DNA of 64,000 nt, taken from the NCBI GenBank assembly GCA_017479425.1, contig JAFVCD010000043.1, positions 1-64,000 on the forward strand. The letters run 5' to 3'. Shown in pieces: positions 52,159 to 58,712 of the stretch; the first letter of the stretch is position 1, and every line of letters starts with the position of its first letter. Position numbers and translations under genes: made by a program. The notes below the pieces were generated by a model. The model was not told the DNA's origin, searched no databases, and was given only the letters and a program-made list of their open reading frames with translations. Source of the DNA: Oscillospiraceae bacterium. GTDB taxonomy: Bacteria; Bacillota; Clostridia; Oscillospirales; Oscillospiraceae.

Positions 52159-52301
52159 TTTACCTCAGAAAGAAAGTATACATTGGGTGAGACGAAAATG
52201 ATTTAATTGGAATATGCGCGGGTCTTAGGGCACATGAGCATTCCATTTTCCTCAAATCTGCGGTATAATGTCGGCATCTGACGCACGAAGGAGTACCGGA
52301 G

Positions 52302-53153
52302 ATGAAATACACAGACGAGCAGAAGAAAATACTGCGTGAGAGCTTTGCGGAGGCGGATATTACAAGCGGCATTGCAAAAGGATCTCCGAAGCTCAGTGCT
52401 GCGGACGCTAAAAAGTACAAGGCGCTCAAAAAGCTCGTGCGCGGTTATCTCACGAGCGATCTCGGCGAGGCCGACATAAACCGCAATCTCGGTAATTTCT
52501 CAGCCGATTACCCGATTAATCTTCTCGTCAATACCGACGCAGGCATTATCGCGGAAAAGGCAACACAAATCATGAGCAGCGAGAGCGAAACAGAGGCAGC
52601 GTTGGAGCAGTTCTTCGGCCTCTTCGAGCCGCTGCTTGAAACTGCGATGCAGAGCTATTGCGAGGCTAAGGGGAAAACCGAGGATACTCTTACCGACGAG
52701 GATATGGAGATAATCACAAACCGCATAACCACGGTAGTAAACGAGGAGCTTCTCTCAGCGTTGGTAGTCGGTCAGCAGATGCCGGAAATATTCGCGCTTG
52801 CAAACGAGCTCCCTGCGCACCAGGACTACACCAAGCAGGAAAACCGCGACAGCGTAAACTTCTACAATAAGTGGAACCACTCAAAAACGCGAATCGGAAG
52901 AGTGCTGTCGTTATCTGAGCAGAACGAGGAACTCATCGGGAGAATGAGCGACGAAGAGAGCAATGAATACTTCCTCCTCCGAGATTCGTTCCTCTCCACT
53001 CTTGACGATACCGAGCAGCGTATCTTCGAAATGCGTGAGGTTGGAAGGACACAGGCTGAAATAGCAAAACAACTCGGCTTCAAGAACCACAGTGCGGTGA
53101 CGAAGCGATTGCAGACAATGCGAGAAAAATTTGAAAAGTTCATAGCGGAATGA
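52302..53153 (+). CDS. Regulator with C-terminal sigma-region-4-like helix-turn-helix
   Basis: 283 residues, soluble. The last ~70 residues (LSTLDDTEQRIFEMREVGRTQAEIAKQLGFKNHSAVTKRLQTM) read as a sigma region 4/LuxR-like DNA-binding domain. The N-terminal 200 residues are mainly acidic helices with no recognised domain. Proteins of this kind occur as regulators in mobile elements. GAAGGAG precedes the ATG, and a TATAAT at 52264-52269 may be its -10. Confidence 0.65.
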   Translation: MKYTDEQKKILRESFAEADITSGIAKGSPKLSAADAKKYKALKKLVRGYLTSDLGEADINRNLGNFSADYPINLLVNTDAGIIAEKATQIMSSESETEAALEQFFGLFEPLLETAMQSYCEAKGKTEDTLTDEDMEIITNRITTVVNEELLSALVVGQQMPEIFALANELPAHQDYTKQENRDSVNFYNKWNHSKTRIGRVLSLSEQNEELIGRMSDEESNEYFLLRDSFLSTLDDTEQRIFEMREVGRTQAEIAKQLGFKNHSAVTKRLQTMREKFEKFIAE

Positions 53154-53159
53154 CAACAC

Positions 53160-53186
53160 AGGCGGAGCCGAAATGCTCCGCCTGAA
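53160..53186 (+). terminator. Terminator
   Basis: Stem AGGCGGAGC / GCTCCGCCT with loop CGAAAT, followed by GAAATTTTTT, six bases after the regulator gene. Confidence 0.8.
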
Positions 53187-53325
53187 ATTTTTTAAAAATT
53201 TTTTCTATCTCAGGAACATTTCGCCCCTTCTGACCTTGATATAGGGTAGAAGGAGGTGCGAATCATGCTTGACACAAGCTGAAAATGCAGATAGCAAGTC
53301 ATATTTTATTCGAAAGGAGGCAACG

Positions 53326-53634
53326 ATGAAAGGCCAAGTAGTAAAGGTAGTATTAAATCCTCAGCGTGCGGATGAACAGCGAATCGTTGAGTATTTGTTA
53401 AGCTGCGGAAAATCCAAAAGCAAAATACTGAAAACCGCTATGCTGTCGTATATCGACCGAGAAGCGCAGCTCAGCGAAGAAAATCGCTTACTTCGGAAAG
53501 TTAGAGAGATAATCCGGGAGGAGCTAAGCTCTATAAAAATCTATGGTAGTAACGATACGGCGCCTAAAGAAGATGAAGGCAGCGAAAATATAGATATGGT
53601 GCTGGATTTTCTGGAGGATATGGGATGCCTATGA
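53326..53634 (+). CDS. Small probable ribbon-helix-helix DNA-binding protein
   Basis: 102 residues from ATG 53326, five bases after AAAGGAGG. The N-terminal KGQVVKVVLNPQRADEQRIVEYL ... KSKILKTAMLSYI pattern (one strand, two helices) recalls ParR/StbB-type plasmid partition proteins. The C-terminal half is acidic. A five-codon frame with a strong ribosome site (53265-53282, MLDTS) precedes it and may be a leader or a decayed start. Confidence 0.6.
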   Translation: MKGQVVKVVLNPQRADEQRIVEYLLSCGKSKSKILKTAMLSYIDREAQLSEENRLLRKVREIIREELSSIKIYGSNDTAPKEDEGSENIDMVLDFLEDMGCL

Positions 53635-53904
53635 CCATCTTTCCTAGGATAAATGGGCATTCAGGCAAATGAAAATAGTAGATAATGAATTATGGTCTGC
53701 TTTTTCTCAAAAGCCGGCCATTTTCTATGTCCAATAATGCCGGAAGAAGAAATGCTGGCCAATAATCTTCAAATTATCGGCAAATAGTCTTCTTCCACCC
53801 GCAATTTAAGTGATGAGAGTAAACAAGCTTTTTCGACTTGAGTTGCCCCTTTTTTGCGAAAGAGGGCCGCTCATTCACATCAACACAAAAAAAGGAGGAT
53901 GATA
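53635..53904 (+). other. Non-coding region before the mobC-like genes; possible oriT
   Basis: 270 bases without a gene. It has GGAAGAAGA (53742-53750) inverted as TCTTCTTCC (53788-53796), repeated CCAATAAT boxes (near 53731 and 53759), and GCCGGCCA/GCTGGCCA repeats. Transfer origins usually sit beside mobC genes and contain inverted repeats, so this is the best oriT candidate. No experimental or homology support. Confidence 0.35.
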
Positions 53905-54456
53905 ATGTTCGGATTAAAAAAGAGAAAAGCAAAAGAAAAGCAGATACAAGTTGTTCCAACGGTGACAGATGCGCAGACCGATCCAGTTGAAACGAATGTA
54001 CGTGGTCAATCTCTGACAAGCAACGCCTGCGGGGGTACAAATCAAGATTTGCCCCCACAGACAGCTTTCAGGGAGGTCCCTGAGACCCCGGCACCGGCTG
54101 AGCCCAAGCCTGTCCGCTGCAATCGAGATAAGCGCCTCCGCATAAGGCTCACGCAAAAAGAAATGGATATGGTAAAACGCCGGGCGAAGGAAGCCGGGAC
54201 GGACTGTTCCAAGTATGTTCGCAGAGAACTCAGCGCTGCCGAGCTGATTCATACGCCGCAGCCGGACTGCGAGTCGCTGCGTACAATGCTCAATCGTCCG
54301 GGCCGCCGCCTTGATGATATTCTCGCCCGAGCCTATAAAACGGGCTTTATTGACGTACCGGAGCTGGAGAAGACTCTCTCTGAGCTGCGGGAGTGTTACC
54401 GTGAGATCGCAGCTTTCTACGGAGGGGATGATGACAATGAGAAAACGGCAATGTGA
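53905..54456 (+). CDS. MobC-like mobilization (relaxosome) protein
   Basis: 183 residues from ATG 53905, six bases after AAGGAGG. A variable, basic first ~85 residues are followed by a MobC-type domain: RLRIRLTQKEMDMVKRRAKE (ribbon-helix-helix), GTDCSKYVRRELSA, and a C-terminal helical part ELEKTLSELRECYREIAAFYG. MobC proteins help the relaxase open DNA at oriT. It overlaps the next MobC-like gene by 20 bases. Confidence 0.8.
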   Translation: MFGLKKRKAKEKQIQVVPTVTDAQTDPVETNVRGQSLTSNACGGTNQDLPPQTAFREVPETPAPAEPKPVRCNRDKRLRIRLTQKEMDMVKRRAKEAGTDCSKYVRRELSAAELIHTPQPDCESLRTMLNRPGRRLDDILARAYKTGFIDVPELEKTLSELRECYREIAAFYGGDDDNEKTAM

Positions 54457-54766
54457 GCTGACAGTTCGATTGACGGGAGAGGAGCTGCGCAGCCTCGACG
54501 AAAAGGTAAAGCGGACAATCTTCAAAAGGGAAGAGTTTTGCCGGCGCGTCCTTGCCGGCAAGACAACCAGAGAAATCTTTCCGCCGGGATTTCCGATCCT
54601 GATTCGGGATTATCGTAGACTGTGCAATTTGATGCATCAGCTTTTGAAAAAAGCATCTGGCACGGGCTCTAAAGCTGTAGAGATGCTCTCTGCCGCGCTG
54701 GACGAAGCGCGTTTATGGAATGAAAAGATGGTAATTGTTTATATTCAGGACGAGTATAGGAGGTAA
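54437..54766 (+). CDS. Second small MobC-like protein
   Basis: 109 residues from ATG 54437, nine bases after GGAGGGG. It begins RKRQCELTVRLTGEELRSLDEKV, again a ribbon-helix-helix pattern, followed by FCRRVLAGKTTREIFPPGFP and a helical C-terminus. It resembles the preceding protein's domain and may be a partner in the relaxosome. Its stop overlaps the parB-like start. Confidence 0.65.
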   Translation: MRKRQCELTVRLTGEELRSLDEKVKRTIFKREEFCRRVLAGKTTREIFPPGFPILIRDYRRLCNLMHQLLKKASGTGSKAVEMLSAALDEARLWNEKMVIVYIQDEYRR

Positions 54767-55629
54767 TGAACCAATTGAACGCAAATAACAATAATCAGAT
54801 AACAGAAATACCGATCAGCAAGCTCCATGCCTTTGAGGGTCATCCCTACAAGGTGGAGGATAACGAAGAAATGGACGCCCTCGTTGAGAGTATCCGCAAA
54901 AACGGTATTATGACGCCGCTTATCGTAAGACCGATCTACGGCGTCGGAGAATATGAGGTGATCTCCGGTCATCGGAGATTACACGCAGCAAAGAAGGCAG
55001 GGATCAATGAGGTCCCTGCCTTCGTGCATAACATAGATCGCGACAAGGCGGCGATTGAGCTTGTAGACTGCAATCTGCACCGTGAGCATCTTCTTCCGAG
55101 TGAGAAGGCTTTTGCGTATAAGCTGAAGCTCGAAGCCATAAAACATCAAGGCGTTGCTTCCCGACAAGTTGTCGGGAAGTCGGAAAGCGCCGATATGATA
55201 TCTGACACCGAGAGCGGCAGAACGGTTCAGAGATATATCCGTCTCACGCACCTTATACGTCCGCTTCTTGACCTGATGGACGAGGGAAAAATGGCGCTGT
55301 CCGTCGGCGTTGAGCTGTCGTATCTCGACGAAAACTCACAGCGGCACATTGCAGAGATCGCAAAGCGTGATGAAATAACACCGTCCTATTCTCAGGCGGT
55401 AAGACTTCACCGTGATAGCAACGACGGCCTATTTATTCTTTCGGCTGCGTTTATAGAATCCGTCCTCTCAGAGCCAAAGCCGAACCAGCGGGAAACTGTA
55501 AGAATACGGGCAGACCGGCTGAGAGAGGTATTGCCATCGAGCGTTGAAACAGACAGAGCCGAGGACTTCATTCTAAAAGCCTGTGAGCACTACCGCAAAT
55601 ATCTTGAGCGTCAGCGTGATGCGAGGTAA
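54766..55629 (+). CDS. ParB/Spo0J-family partition-like protein
   Basis: 287 residues. ParB N-terminal (CTPase/sulfiredoxin-like) domain with IPISKLHAFEGHPYKV, GIMTPLIVRP, ISGHRRLHAAKKAG and CNLHREHLLPSEKAFAYKLK, then a KorB-type helix-turn-helix (ESGRTVQRYIRLTHLIRPLL). No ParA partner is present. Such orphan ParB proteins are common in clostridial mobilizable elements and may aid maintenance or regulation of the circular form. AGGAGG lies only two bases before the ATG, so a TTG three codons later could be the real start. Confidence 0.85.
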   Translation: MNQLNANNNNQITEIPISKLHAFEGHPYKVEDNEEMDALVESIRKNGIMTPLIVRPIYGVGEYEVISGHRRLHAAKKAGINEVPAFVHNIDRDKAAIELVDCNLHREHLLPSEKAFAYKLKLEAIKHQGVASRQVVGKSESADMISDTESGRTVQRYIRLTHLIRPLLDLMDEGKMALSVGVELSYLDENSQRHIAEIAKRDEITPSYSQAVRLHRDSNDGLFILSAAFIESVLSEPKPNQRETVRIRADRLREVLPSSVETDRAEDFILKACEHYRKYLERQRDAR

Positions 55630-55632
55630 TAT

Positions 55633-55824
55633 ATGGTTCAAATTCCGGCAGATCACAATACAAAATACTACAATATTGAAGGTTGCAAGGTTTCCGTCTC
55701 GTTTTCTGATAAACCCAACCCTTTTCTTTTTGACTATGTGCGCGAGATTCTCGTCACAGATTCGCACATTTGTCGGAAACGCCGCGTGGGTGATACCATA
55801 AAGAAAACGAAAAAGGAGGGCTGA
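55633..55824 (+). CDS. Small mobile-element protein, function unknown
   Basis: 63 residues between the parB-like and recombinase genes (gaps of three and two bases). Sequence features: NTKYYNIEGCKVSVSFSD, then FLFDYVREILV and a basic tail RKRRVGDTIKKTKKEG. It resembles short proteins often found just upstream of large serine recombinases in transposons, where a role with the recombinase is suspected. Confidence 0.6.
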   Translation: MVQIPADHNTKYYNIEGCKVSVSFSDKPNPFLFDYVREILVTDSHICRKRRVGDTIKKTKKEG

Positions 55825-55826
55825 GC

Positions 55827-57449
55827 ATGGAACATAGCCGCGTCTGCTGCCTGTATCGCGTTTCGACAGACAAGCAGGTAGACTACGACAGCAATCACGA
55901 GGCGGATATCCCGATGCAAAGGAAAGCGTGTCACCGTTTTGCAGAAAAGATGGGCTGGAACATTCTCTACGAGGAACAGGAGGACGGCGTTTCCGGTCAC
56001 AAGGTGCGTGCGGCTGACAGAGATAAAATTCAAATCATCAAGGAGCTTGCTCGCAAAAAAGCTTTTGATATTCTCCTCGTATTCATGTTCGACCGCATTG
56101 GCCGCATAGCCGACGAAACTCCGTTTGTTGTCGAGTGGTTTGTCAAAAACGGCATACAGGTCTGGAGTACGCAGGAGGGTGAGCAGCGCTTTGACAACCA
56201 TATTGATAAGCTTCTCAACTATATCCGCTTCTGGCAGGCGGATGGCGAAAGCGAAAAGACTTCTATACGCACAAGAACGAGCCTCGGGCAGATGGTTGAA
56301 GGCGGTCACTTCAAGGGCGGTTCCCCTGCCGTCGGTTACGAACTTGTTAAAAGCGGACGCTTGAATAAAAAGCGCCACGAGCTTTACGATCTAAAGGTCA
56401 AAGAGAGCGATGCTGAGATTGTCCGCATAATATTCAGAAAGTACGTTTACGAGGGCTACGGTGTCCAGAAAATAGCGGACTATCTCAATGAGCACGGGTA
56501 TCCTCACCCGCGAGAGAGCCGCTGGTCGCGCAATACCATCCGGAACATTTTGCAGAACGAAACATACGTCGGTATTCTGCGCAGCGGTGACAGCCGCTCA
56601 CCTGTAATTCCAGAGCTTCAAATCATTCCGCAGGAACTCTTTGACCGGGCGCAGGAAATTCGCCATCAGCGAGCAGCGGCAAAAGAAAACGAGCCTCGAG
56701 TTCCCCTCAATATGCGAGGACATTGTCTTCTGTCCGGCAATATTTTCTGCGGTCATTGCGGCTCAAGGCTTCACCTCACGACCTCAAATCGGTACTATTA
56801 CCCCAAGAACGCTGACTCAGTTACTACCACAAAGCGCATACGCTATGTTTGCTACAAAAAGGTGCGCAAGCTATCCGACTGTTGCGGACAGTCCGGCTAT
56901 TCAGCAGCAAAGCTGGATTCTGTGGTCGAGGCTGTGATCCGTGATGTTTTCAGCAGAATAAAGGCTGTCCCGAAGTCCGAGTTTGTTTCAGCCCGGTTTG
57001 AAAAGGAACTGGAAAGCCGAAAAAGCAATCTCGCCGCACTGCGTTCTGAGCTTTTAAAGGAGCAGGATAAATCCCGTAAGCTCCGTGAGGAGGTCATTCG
57101 AGCCATTCAAGGCGAAAGCGCATTTTCAAAGGAAATGCTGTCCGAGCTTGTGAACGAATGTGAAGAAAAAGTGCGCAGCCTTTCTGAAAGCTGTGCACAG
57201 GTCACTGATGAAATTGAGTCAAAGGAGCAAATGGTGCTGGAGCTGAGCCGCAGCTATGACGAGTTAATCTCCTGGTCTGAGCTTTTCGACAGCGCTTCGC
57301 TTGAAGCAAAGAAGATGATCGTTAACGCAATGTGCAAGCGAATCGAAGTGAGCCGTGGATATAATATTCACATCGAGTTTAACTTCAATCTTCGCCAGTT
57401 CTTTTTGGGGCTTGAAAACGGTCCAGATCCAGAGCAAAAGACGGCGTAA
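55827..57449 (+). CDS. Large serine recombinase (TnpX-like)
   Basis: 540 residues. N-terminal resolvase domain with catalytic Ser in LYRVSTDKQ and later FMFDRIGRIADE; recombinase domain (AVGYELVKSG ... SRWSRNTIRNILQNETYVGI); zinc ribbon GNIFCGHCGSRLHL ... YVCYKKVRK; coiled coil ~385-480 (SRKSNLAALRSELLKEQDKS ...); C-terminal tail. It cuts attP and attB with 2-base staggers through a 5'-phosphoserine link, so it is the obvious agent of the insertion into tRNA-Ala: the right attachment half-site lies about 200 bases downstream. GGAGGGCTGAGC precedes the ATG. Confidence 0.95.
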   Translation: MEHSRVCCLYRVSTDKQVDYDSNHEADIPMQRKACHRFAEKMGWNILYEEQEDGVSGHKVRAADRDKIQIIKELARKKAFDILLVFMFDRIGRIADETPFVVEWFVKNGIQVWSTQEGEQRFDNHIDKLLNYIRFWQADGESEKTSIRTRTSLGQMVEGGHFKGGSPAVGYELVKSGRLNKKRHELYDLKVKESDAEIVRIIFRKYVYEGYGVQKIADYLNEHGYPHPRESRWSRNTIRNILQNETYVGILRSGDSRSPVIPELQIIPQELFDRAQEIRHQRAAAKENEPRVPLNMRGHCLLSGNIFCGHCGSRLHLTTSNRYYYPKNADSVTTTKRIRYVCYKKVRKLSDCCGQSGYSAAKLDSVVEAVIRDVFSRIKAVPKSEFVSARFEKELESRKSNLAALRSELLKEQDKSRKLREEVIRAIQGESAFSKEMLSELVNECEEKVRSLSESCAQVTDEIESKEQMVLELSRSYDELISWSELFDSASLEAKKMIVNAMCKRIEVSRGYNIHIEFNFNLRQFFLGLENGPDPEQKTA

Positions 57450-57503
57450 ATAAGCAGATGGCTCTTTATCTAAATGAAGTGTTATTCTAAAATAGTTACA
57501 AGA

Positions 57504-57535
57504 AACACCGTATTTCTTGCGAAATACGGTGTTTT
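57504..57535 (+). terminator. Terminator between recombinase and element tRNA
   Basis: Perfect 13-bp stem AACACCGTATTTC / GAAATACGGTGTT with loop TTGC. It ends at the 3' end of the convergent tRNA-Ala gene and probably stops transcription from both sides. Confidence 0.8.
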
Positions 57536-57610
57536 GGTGGACCCAAAGGGATTCGAACCCTCGACCTCTCGGATGCGAACCGAACGCTCTCCCAACTGAG
57601 CTATGGGCCC
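57535..57610 (-). tRNA. tRNA-Ala (CGC) carried by the element
   Basis: 76 bases with encoded CCA, every stem paired: acceptor GGGCCCA/TGGGTCC with the G3:U70 alanine identity pair, D-arm GCTC/GAGC, anticodon arm TTCGG-TTCGCAT-CCGAG (anticodon CGC), T-arm GAGGG/CCCTT. It reads GCG alanine codons. It lies inside the element, 43 bases from the cut tRNA stub, and is not identical to the reconstructed host gene (acceptor and arms differ), so it arrived with the element. No promoter of its own is visible. Confidence 0.95.
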
Positions 57611-57653
57611 TCGGTGCTATAATTTTTTGTGGCGTGTAACTGCCTGTCTTGGG

Positions 57654-57675
57654 CTCCCAACTGAGCTACAAGCCC
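57654..57675 (-). pseudogene. 5' part of the disrupted host tRNA-Ala(CGC), right element junction
   Basis: On the minus strand GGGCTTGTAGCTCAGTTGGG then AG, that is, the acceptor 5' strand, D-stem and D-loop; from here the sequence changes to element DNA (CCCAAGACAGGC ...). The rest of this tRNA is at 40145-40205. The host promoter and 5' end stayed on this side. Confidence 0.88.
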
Positions 57676-57686
57676 GTAGCTTTAAC

Positions 57687-57714
57687 ATTATAGCATAGAT
57701 TTTCGATTTGTAAA
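57687..57714 (-). promoter_or_regulatory. Host tRNA-Ala promoter, now reading into the element
   Basis: Minus strand TTTACA (57714-57709), 16 bases, TATAAT (57692-57687), 11 bases before the tRNA stub. Transcription from it crosses the stub and the right junction and then reaches the element's intact tRNA-Ala at 57610 in the same direction. Confidence 0.8.
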
Positions 57715-57731
57715 GTACTATTTTTATAAAT

Positions 57732-57763
57732 TCGCCGCCGGTGGATCTGCTCCGGCGGCGATC
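57732..57763 (-). terminator. Terminator of the small minus-strand gene
   Basis: On the minus strand CGCCGCCGG-AGCAGATC-CACCGGCGGCG, then AATTTATAAAAAT. The stem is strong and the T-tract weak. Confidence 0.6.
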
Positions 57764-57781
57764 GCGTCTATATTCAATTTA

Positions 57782-57934
57782 TCAGCCGATTACGGTCTGC
57801 TTCCTGCGGCCTGACTTTTCCGTACGGTTGTGATTCTTTCCGGCGAAAAGGCTCGGACGAAGCATGGAAACTTTCTTGGGTTCAACCGGCAGCGTATTGG
57901 ATTTGTAACGCATCATATAGGTGAGTCCGAACAT
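57782..57934 (-). CDS. Small basic protein, function unknown
   Basis: 50 residues from the ATG that follows AAAGGAGCTGCAAAA (good ribosome site). Sequence runs MFGLTYMMRYKSN, then KKVSMLRPSLFAGKNHN and a basic end RTEKSGRRKQTVIG. A longer open frame upstream to 58171 is unlikely to be translated because its sequence looks random and lacks a ribosome site. I do not recognise it. It lies between the tRNA-Ala promoter and the prophage start. Confidence 0.45.
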   Translation of the reverse strand: MFGLTYMMRYKSNTLPVEPKKVSMLRPSLFAGKNHNRTEKSGRRKQTVIG

Positions 57935-58358
57935 TTTTGCAGCTCCTTTCAAGATTGTAAAACCGGGGTCCTCTCGGTTTTCGGCTATTTTAGCACCGTT
58001 TATTCGGAATGTGTGAACAAATTGTGAACAAAGCCTTCTCTGTGGCGCTTTTTGGAGAGGTGGAGACAAAATGCCGACAGCGGACGCAATAAATTCGGCA
58101 AAATAACGAGGAATATATGAACAAATAATTAAACTTATGAACAAAATCGGACAATAAATCGAGAAAAACAAAAACTATTACCGATATTTTATACTATTTT
58201 AGTATGTCAACATAACGATAAAAAATTAACGCTGTTTTACCCTTGATTTTATCTCAAAAGTATGATATAATTCAGCCATAATTCGATAGCGAAAATCTCA
58301 GTGAGCTGTGCCCTTGACGGGTACAGCTCCTTTTTCGTTTCAAGAAAGGGGAGATTTG
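57935..58358. promoter_or_regulatory. Intergenic region with repeats, promoter and attenuator before the terminase genes
   Basis: TGTGAACAAATTGTGAACAA at 58012-58031 and a similar pair TATGAACAAAT (58117) and TTATGAACAAAAT (58136) form four copies of TGAACAAA, a possible operator set. Then TTGATT (58243-58248), 17 bases, TATAAT (58266-58271). A terminator-like hairpin GAGCTGTGCCC / GGGTACAGCTC with T-run (58303-58335) lies between that promoter and the terminase small-subunit gene and may attenuate it. No gene otherwise. Confidence 0.6.
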
Positions 58359-58712
58359 ATGAAGAGTATCTCGGGCGCGGAGCTGGAGAAGCTCATTGAC
58401 GGGCTCATCCGCTACTGCGACGAGGAAAATGAGCCGCCGGTGGCGTTCATCGTTCGCAAAAAGCTCGGCCTCAGCGAGGAGGAGCTCGACATCCTCCGCT
58501 CAGGAGAGAAGGGCAAGCCGCTGAGAGAGGCAGTTCTGAGGCTCGATGAGTACCGCACATATTTCTGGATCAAAAAAGGGCTCGGTGACCCGAAGTGGGC
58601 GACGTTTTCGACCTTCAATATCAAGGAGCTGCGCGGTGAGAGCGAGGACGGACACAAGACGACCACGCTGAGGGTCGTGCTCGACGGCGTGGGGAGTGAC
58701 GCCTTTGACTGA
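58359..58712 (+). CDS. Phage terminase small subunit-like protein
   Basis: 117 residues from ATG 58359 (AAAGGGGAG upstream). Charged, helical protein; SGAELEKLIDGLIRYCDEEN and GLSEEELDILRSGEKGKPLR could form a helix-turn-helix pair. The assignment rests mainly on its position directly before, and overlapping, the large terminase gene. Small terminases recognise the phage packaging site. Confidence 0.55.
   Translation: MKSISGAELEKLIDGLIRYCDEENEPPVAFIVRKKLGLSEEELDILRSGEKGKPLREAVLRLDEYRTYFWIKKGLGDPKWATFSTFNIKELRGESEDGHKTTTLRVVLDGVGSDAFD

Larger units (their letters stand above)
40206..57653. mobile_element. 17.4-kb integrative (mobilizable) element inserted in tRNA-Ala by a large serine recombinase
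   Basis: The element is bounded by a shared core CTCCCAA (40199-40205 and 57654-57660) that joins the two halves of a split tRNA-Ala gene. Its ends are an inverted pair: left GTGGCACCATTACACGCC and, inverted, right ACAGGCAGTTACACGCC, both after CCCAA. It encodes TnpV at the left end and a serine recombinase at the right end, two MobC-like proteins, a ParB-like protein and about 17 cargo genes. It is AT-richer than the host. The gene set (TnpV plus TnpX-like recombinase) recalls the Tn4451/Tn4453 group, whose TnpX acts at GA dinucleotides; a GA is present in the core (TTGGGAG on the minus strand). No relaxase gene is visible. Confidence 0.88.

Noticed and set aside
57535..57610. Element tRNA-Ala is the original host gene and the fragments are later partial duplications
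   Set aside because: The fragments rebuild a perfect tRNA with its own promoter, and the element ends are inverted arms at exactly the break, which a chance duplication would not produce.
57620..57680. A second complete tRNA beside tRNA-Ala at the right end
   Set aside because: Only acceptor 5' strand and D-arm are present; the sequence changes to element DNA after TTGGGAG.
57782..58171. 129-codon minus-strand frame as one protein
   Set aside because: Only the last 50 codons follow a good ribosome site (AAAGGAG at the internal ATG); the upstream part is AT-rich repeat DNA with promoter-like features.
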